A stretch of 64,000 bases of DNA from Tetrapyrgos nigripes (Eukaryota > Basidiomycota > Agaricomycetes > Agaricales > Campanellaceae): NCBI GenBank assembly GCA_013368315.1, contig JAACJM010000014.1, forward strand, positions 372,001 to 436,000, written 5' to 3'. Both the position numbers and the translations under genes were made by a program. Below, in pieces: positions 57,801-64,000 of this stretch (position 1 is its first letter; every line of letters begins with the position of its first letter). The notes under the pieces were generated by a model, which was not told the DNA's origin, ran no database searches, and worked only from the letters and a program-made list of their open reading frames with translations.

Positions 57801-58788
57801 CGCCACTTACCTCCGCCGAAAACGAACTTTGAAAAATTGCAGGACATTCTCAGGAAAACAAAAGGACTTACCCTTGACGTTAGTAGCTCAGGGGCGTTGG
57901 CCGCATCTTTGGACAAATGCATAGTGAGTTTCATGGATGCGGGACTGTTCTGATGTGCGTGTGTACTGACAATGTTGGTTCCTCAGGACGCTACAGAACC
58001 GGCTTTCAATACACTGGTTCGTATAATGGCTACTCGTTGCATGCTTTCTGCAGAATATTTCTGCTCTGGGAGTGTCGCCAGGGATACCTTTGGACACTAT
58101 GGGCTGGCAAGCGACATCTATACCCATTTTACAAGTCCTATCAGACGGTATGCTGGTGAGTCAATCAATGCCTTATGCATGTTTTGCGAGTAATGTTTGC
58201 TGACATGATTTGAACAATCCTTTGATTCAAGACGTCCTTGTGCATCGGCAACTCTCTGCTGCGATTGGATTTACCTCACTGCACCCCTCTCTGCACTCCA
58301 AGTCACACGTGGAAAAGATTCTGGATGTTGTAAATCGCCGACATCGTATGGCTCAAATGGCTAGTCGCGCAAGCGTCGAATTCTATGTCGGGCTAGCTTT
58401 GAAAGGACGCGGAGAAGCATCCAGATCTCGAGGTGACGGCGAAGTCAGAGAAGAAGCATTCGTCATCAGGACCTTCAGAAATGGTGTCGGTGTGTTTGTT
58501 TCCAAGTGAGTGGTCGTCTTAGTCCTGGTTTCGTGCTCTCAATTTTCGCCGTTTTGTAGATTGGGTATCGAGGGATTAGTAACATTCAAACGGGATATTC
58601 AGTTCGATGCGGATAATTACACGATCACAGTACCGGGGTCTGCTAGCGCTGCTGGATCTGGGGGGGATGTGAAGATATCTGTATTCGATAAAGTCGTTGT
58701 GCAGATTGAGGTTGAGAAGGATAAGAATACGCAGAGGGGGAAGGTGAGGATGACATTGATTGAGCCGGTAGAATCAAGGGCTTTGTAG
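54871..58788 (+). CDS. DIS3: Exosome nuclease DIS3/RRP44
   Basis: Catalytic subunit of the RNA exosome with endo- and 3'-5' exonuclease sites. Seventeen exons (first 54871-54967, last 58560-58788) give 1005 aa, the usual size. Order: N-terminal [18 protein letters not shown]ys motif, PIN domain with [18 protein letters not shown] and [13 protein letters not shown], cold-shock domains with [23 protein letters not shown] domain with catalytic acids in [43 protein letters not shown] and [21 protein letters not shown], and a C-terminal S1 domain. The PIN acidic residues appear to be present, so both activities are likely retained. Every junction is phase-consistent. Expected in nucleus and nucleolus. 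Confidence 0.96.
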
Positions 58789-58934
58789 CGCTGTATATAG
58801 AGATAGATGCCTGTGTATCATTAGACTGTACATGTACACTGTTTTCCCCCCTCATGTCTGACCGCACCTGACATAGACGCGTCTCAAGGCTCGACGCGTC
58901 ACTCTCGGCAAACTCAACTTGTTCTAGAATCATC

Positions 58935-59308
58935 ATGGCCGACAGTCTTTCTCCCGAATGTACACCTCTGAAGAAAGAATATGATGCCTGCTTCAATGTT
59001 TGGTTCGAAGGCTACTTGGAACCTGCAGTGTCTGCCTCTGCATCACCTCAGAAACAAGCTGAATCTTCTCAGCGTAAAGCGGAAGAGTTTCAACAAAAGT
59101 GCGGAAAGATTTGGGAAAGTTACAGGGGATGTGTACAGGTGCGTACTGTCGTTCTCTCGCTGTTCACTCCGTCTGAACACCGTGCGGTTGGTAGAAAGCA
59201 TTGAAAGAGAAAGGGCTGGACAAGTTGCTGGAGCAGTCGAGAACGGAAAATCCATTGACAGAACCTCCACAGTCTTCAATGCCCCCATCGTCATCTTCAT
59301 CGTCATGA
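58935..59308 (+). CDS. MDM35: Mdm35-like twin CX9C intermembrane-space protein
   Basis: Two exons (58935-59138, 59195-59308) give 105 aa. The twin CX9C motif is complete: CTPLKKEYDAC and CGKIWESYRGC, with the family phrase FNVWFEGYLEP between. In yeast Mdm35 binds Ups1/Ups2 in the mitochondrial intermembrane space and helps move phosphatidic acid and phosphatidylserine between membranes; human TRIAP1 is the equivalent. The C-terminus is short and Ser/Pro-rich (QSSMPPSSSSS). It is convergent with the GH3 gene. Assignment is confident. Confidence 0.94.
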
Positions 59309-59561
59309 CAAAATTTTGTACTCACAACTCAGGTACGCCGTGAATAAGATGTTTGAGAATGGTGCAGTGACGTTCTGTCCAGCTATTATTCTAGCTAGTC
59401 CTTGTAATCTTTACCATAATCCGAACTCTCCACTCAAGTTTGTGAATGACTTCAAGATACATAACCCAGATTGAATTCACCAGACTATTTTTACATGTCC
59501 AGAAAGCGTATTACAAACTACAATGCTCTGCATTTTGAATCATTGACGCTCCCTTTCTCTC

Positions 59562-62214
59562 TCAAGAAGGTTTGGGCCACGTAAGAATTTGTGCTTGATT
59601 GCCTGTCAGTCGGAAACTCCTCGAAATCTCGCGGGTGGTATCGAGCCAGATATTATAGGTGCCAGGATACAGCACAGTGTTTCCTTCCTCATCGTGACGA
59701 GCAATTGCACCCAAAGTCACCTTCAGCGATGCGACAGCCGAACGGCCAGCAGCCAATGATTTGACTCTGGTATAACCAATCAGCTCTTTTAATGGAGCAG
59801 GCTGTGGCCCGGCAGTCGTATTGGAGAAGAGCAAAGCGACATAGTCCGACGTTACTGAACCAGTGTTCTTCACCGTAACGTCGAATTGAGCGAATGGGGC
59901 CAGGTCTATGTGCTCCACTCCTGATGACTTGGCTGCCGATACGAGCTGCTGGATGTTGAATGATGTGGTTGGTTTACTGTTGGTCCACTTGAAAGAGAAG
60001 TCTGTGTAATGCAATCCAAAACCGAATTCAAAGACTGGGGTTCCAGTGAACCATTTGTATGTGCGACCAGGAGAGCTACTACTTGGTCTCAATGTCATGT
60101 CGGTCATGGGAATCTGATTGACGTAGTCGGCCGGGTATTGTGTGGTAGAAAGTCTGCCTGCGGGAGCGTGGACACCGGTGATGATATCTGCAATTGCTGT
60201 ACCTCCGCTCTGGCCTGGATAACCGCCCCAGATGAGCGCGTTAACCTGGGAATGCTTGTTTAAACCGTCAAGTTCGAAGACAAAAAAAAGAGACGTACCG
60301 CGCTATTTCCCTTCAGCGACGAGCTATCTACTTGTCCTCCACCGAATTGCAGAACAATCAAAGGCTTGCCAACAGCAGCGAGCTGGTCAACCAAATCAAG
60401 CTGGTTTCCAGGCCAAGTGATCTCTGTCCTGTCGTGACCCTCTGCCTCTATTGTATCATCAATGCCTCCTGCAAAGATGACGACGTCGGCTTGTTTAGCA
60501 GCATTGATGGCTGCAGCAAAACCGCTGGTGGACTGCGTGTTGATAGCGGTGCCACTGGAGAACAAAACATTGAATCCTGCTTGCTGGAATCCATTAAGGG
60601 GGCTGATGAGGAAGGGCGCTACACCTTCGTAGTTCGATTGCATGGCCGTGGTCGCGTTTGCCCATGGTCCAATTAATGCGATAGTCTTCTTGGATGTCCC
60701 GAGAGGCAGTAGACCATCATTCTTCAGCAAGACGATACCTTCTACGGCGGAAATATGGGCGAGGTTTTGAGCCTCGGGAGTGTTGACGTCTTGGAATGTG
60801 ATTTGTCGGTATGGCTGAATTTCTGCTGGGTCGAAAAACCCTAACCTGCAAAAAGTACATTCGTTCAATACCGACATATGTAAAAGAAATAAAACACAGA
60901 AACTTACCTTACAAGGGAGGCATACAATCTGACTAATGACTTTGAAATATCATCTTCCGTGACGAGATTCTGCTTGAGCGCATCGCCAAGGTTGAGCGAG
61001 TACGTCGTACCACAATCTACGTCGGTGCCAGCTAGCAAAGACACTGCTGAGGCATTCGCAAGGGTCGTCGTAAAGTTGTGCGGGTCAAAGACATTTCCAA
61101 CTTCAAGACCATATATCAGAATAGGTAGGACTCAAAGCTTTGCACCACAAACCTGCATCACAATCTGATGTAATCCACTGCTCCCCCAGTCCCCAGAACT
61201 CCCTGGCAATGTCCTGAAGCAAGAAGGAGTTTGCGCAACTAGGAATTCCATTTACACTATTGTAGCTGCACATTATACTCTGAACGCCGGAAAAGTGCAA
61301 AAAAAAAGTATACATCAAAATTCAGGACTTGCACTAGTTAGAATATGTACGCACCGCGACCTTGGCGTCTCTGACACAGCTCTGGAAAGATGGAGAGTAA
61401 TATTCCGCTAGATCTTGCTGGGAAACGATTGCATCGAAAGCCATACGGGAGTTGCCTTCCCAATTCTCCAAGTCATAGGCTGCCCAGTGTTTACAATCTG
61501 CTATGGTTTTGAGGTATGGCTCGGGACTGACGCCTCCCTGCAGACCGGTGACCAACTGGAAGACGTAGCGACCGATATGGAAGGGATCTTCTCCGGGTGT
61601 TTCCTGTCCACGGCCCCAACGAGGGTCCTTGAACGGGTTAATGTTAGGAGTAAAGAAGTCAAGTCCAGAATGGCTGCAAAACGTCAATGAAGGAAAAGAG
61701 ACACGTAAAAGAGCAGCAACGTACTTCTGGTTACCGAATGCGCGTGCTTCTGTACTAATGATCGTGGCGACCTGGTTCACGAGGTCATCATCGAAAGCTG
61801 CACCCAACGTGATTGGTGCGGGGAAAGAAGTCGCAACGCTGAAATCTTGCCCTGGGGGATTGAAAGTGACGCCGGGACTGAGTGCCACGCCATGCTGCCA
61901 ACAGAATGAACTAGAATCAGCAAAGGAATCCTATATTTTACGCTATGACTGACCAAAGCCTCACTCCACCAAGTGTATGGAGGTAACCCAAGCCTAGGGA
62001 CTCCCGGAGATAGATATATCGTGTTGGCGATCTTTTCTTCCACTGTAAATTCTGCTACTAGAGCTCGAGCCCTGTCCATAGGACTGGCAGTAGTATCACA
62101 GACGACATTCGTGGACAGAGGACCATTGGCACAATCGGGGAAGATGGTAGCTAGACATGCGTTGAAGAAGATTGCGGCTGACAGGATAGACCTGAAGTGG
62201 AGGGAGAATAACAT
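59562..62214 (-). CDS. GH3 beta-xylosidase, secreted
   Basis: Glycoside hydrolase family 3 enzyme that releases xylose from xylo-oligosaccharides. Seven exons (61954-62214, 61725-61894, 61355-61673, 61153-61279, 60908-61100, 60299-60845, 59562-60245) give 766 aa. A signal peptide is seen at MLFSLHFRSILSAAIFFNACLA. Key segments: WWSEALHGVA, NINPFKDPRWGRGQETPGED, KHWAAYDLENW, and QWITSDCDA with nucleophile Asp289; then GG(Y)PGQSGG, and a C-terminal fibronectin-III-like domain from YKWFTGTPVFEFGFGLHYT. These are the fungal beta-xylosidase rather than beta-glucosidase variants. With the GH54 enzyme it could act on arabinoxylan, though the genes are far apart. Exact substrate choice is inferred. 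Confidence 0.93.
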
Positions 62215-62767
62215 GGCGATGATACCTGTAAACGGGTCAGCGAGAAGAATATCATCGTGCTGGGTCGAGTATTTATGTGACCTGGCAGGATTCTGTCAGA
62301 AGAAAGTCAGCGGAAACATTTTGGGTGGTAGTGAGCACGAACTTGCGGATGCAGTCGTCATATGATACTACTTCTCCTGAAATATCCTTCCTGTACTGCT
62401 CCGCTGTATAGATCACATGAAGGAAGTGATTCTAAGATAGTTTCTCCGAGGTTGAGATAGTCATGAGGGTAGAGAAGAAGTTTGGAAGAAGTTGGGAAGG
62501 TCATCTCTGACCAGCTTCTGACAGGCTTGACGGTACGAAGCTCTCCACCAATTCTCCACTTGGCACTGAGTCAGCTGTTGAAATATCAGTTCTTGGAGAT
62601 AAGGGTACTTCGCGAGATCAAATATAGACATAATTTCAAGCTTAAGTATGTACCTGTCGGCCAAGAGAAAAGGGTGAATTATATTTCAGATATTACAAGT
62701 AAGTCCTCCAACCGATTTCCATCGTGGAAAATAATGTACAATGGTATCATTATAAGCTACAGTGTTT
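62215..62767. other. Intergenic, GH3 promoter region
   Basis: About 550 bp holding the GH3 upstream region (a weak CATAAATA lies about 56 bp from its ATG) and the 3' flank of the next gene. No gene is seen. Confidence 0.5.
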
Positions 62768-63659
62768 TCACGGCAAGTTGGAACCTCCGAGGTGGCCATT
62801 GTCCGGATGAGCGCCTGAACAAGCGCATCAGCAAGAGACTTGTAAGATTCAACAAAAGCTGTTCCTCACCATGAGCGACAGCACGTTCTCTGCGCATCAT
62901 AGCCTCCCGTTCAAGACGTTCAGCTTCTGCCAATTCTGCGCTTTGCACTTTAAGGGCTTGAGCTTCACTAGATTACGAAACGGATGAGGTAGAGCGAAAA
63001 AAATTACTATGCACAACTTACTGCTCCTTCTGCAAGCCCTTTGCCTTCAAGGAATTGCTACCAACCATAGTACCGATAGCCTTTTCAACTTTGCCGGTCA
63101 TCTTACTACCGCCACCGCGGCGCTCACCAGCATTGGCTTGACCGGCGTGAAGAGCATGCGATGGTGGAATACTGCTCTGCCCCCCTACTCCACCGCTAGC
63201 AGGGGTGTAGTTATCATGGCCAACACCAGCTGAAGAGTAAGGGTCATTGGTTCCAGAGTTGTAGCCTACGCTCGAGTTCTGTAAAACAACCGCAGTCAGC
63301 ATACCGTAGACCTACGAACAACAAAGATAAGTAACCAACCTCATGCAGACCTGGAGCAGTATGACCATAGCCAGGGCCACTGGTGAATCCTGGTTCATGG
63401 CCGGTAAATCCTGGCTCCTGGGATTGGTAGGTGTGTCCTGGGTTGATGATACCGGGACCTCCTGCTCCTGGTGCACGAGATCGCTCATGATCAAAGTCGT
63501 TATTCAAGTTCATGGGGTTTGCGCCGCCATGCTGACGAACTGGCTCAGCGGTGTGCTAAATGCGAAATAAAAATGTCAGTACAATCCACAACGAGGAAAC
63601 TTCAGCAAAAAAGGCATTACCTCGTGAGTGTGTTTGTGAGATTTGCTAAGAAGAGGCAT
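62768..63659 (-). CDS. Gly/His-rich hydrophilic protein, unknown function
   Basis: Five exons (63621-63659, 63340-63555, 63022-63278, 62870-62967, 62768-62814) give 218 aa. It starts MPLLSKSHKHTHE, continues with short repeats (QEPGFTGHEPGFTSGPGYGH), a Gly/Ser/Asn-rich part and a basic block GGGSKMTGKVEKAIGTMVGS, then an amphipathic coiled-coil-like AELAEAERLEREAMMRRERA and the end HPDNGHLGGSNLP. The KMTGKVEKAIGTMVGS piece is reminiscent of CsbD-like or other stress hydrophilins, but I would not assign a family. The last intron (62815-62869) restores a stop-free, Gly-rich end. A TATAAAG box lies about 90 bp upstream. Confidence 0.75.
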
Positions 63660-64000
63660 GATGATGTTGTTAAGTAGATATAGACAATTTGTTGATATGT
63701 ATATGACAAGTCGTTGTGATTTGAGACCACTTGCGAGAGGCAGGGGTCCTTTATACCGAGACCGACTCCAGAACTAGTATTTTTGTGAAGTCATTTATGC
63801 TCTCATCACTCCCCTTTTCTTTATTGCAGAGGATATTTGGATCCACTGATGCAGATCTGACGTACGGTGACGGACAAAACTGATGTCATCCCCAAATCAG
63901 GAAGGACCAGTTCTCGGTGAACACCTGACAAACAATATCGTCCCAAAATAGAAACTTCACTGAAGTATTGATTCATCTCTAAGCAAAAAAAGCTATGTGG
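63660..64000. other. Upstream region of the last gene, to window end
   Basis: About 340 bp holding the promoter of the Gly/His-rich gene. No further gene is recognisable before the window ends. Confidence 0.5.
63749..63755 (-). promoter_or_regulatory. TATA box of the Gly/His-rich gene
   Basis: TATAAAG on the minus strand about 90 bp upstream of the ATG. Confidence 0.5.

Overview
This window looks like nuclear DNA of a filamentous basidiomycete, most likely a plant-litter or wood-degrading Agaricomycete. Almost every gene is cut by introns of about 45-70 nt with GT..AG ends and pyrimidine-poor 3' ends. The gene set mixes conserved eukaryotic housekeeping genes with a tyrosinase and secreted plant-cell-wall hydrolases (GH54 and GH3). 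No bacterial, viral or CRISPR features were seen. Gene models were built by hand-splicing the reading frames; exon phases sum correctly in every model given here except one broken gene (7361-10855).

Left part (1-19.1 kb): 5' end of a tyrosinase (minus, runs off the window), a fungal acetamidase-type amidase (minus) sharing a 111-bp divergent promoter with the E2 enzyme UBC2/RAD6, an orphan multi-span membrane protein, COG8 (Golgi tethering), a long disordered protein with an apparent +1 frameshift, a type I membrane protein, an unrecognised protein, a polo-like kinase and a CsbD-like stress protein.

Middle part (19.1-28.7 kb): repeat-rich accessory DNA. It contains a diverged duplication of the promoter plus first codons of a DUF6593-like gene, a candidate small three-exon gene, degenerate direct, tandem and inverted repeats, a GH54 arabinofuranosidase without its usual carbohydrate-binding domain, and the intact DUF6593-like gene.

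Right part (28.7-64 kb): a 33-exon ABCC transporter whose frame is restored only by a one-nucleotide exon, the plasma-membrane proton ATPase PMA1, about 5.2 kb with no supportable gene, then a dense block: UDP-glucose:glycoprotein glucosyltransferase (27 exons, C-terminal RDEL), NMD3 (60S export), a mitochondrial-type RRM protein, DIS3/RRP44 (exosome nuclease), MDM35, a GH3 beta-xylosidase and a Gly/His-rich protein. The NMD3, RRM and DIS3 genes are co-oriented and UGGT/NMD3 are divergent over 187 bp.

The genes do not form an obvious cluster or pathway. GH54 and GH3 could act together on arabinoxylan but are 36 kb apart. I found no convincing new biological system. The most unusual signals are the one-nucleotide exon, other tiny exons, the broken disordered-protein gene and the partial gene duplication.
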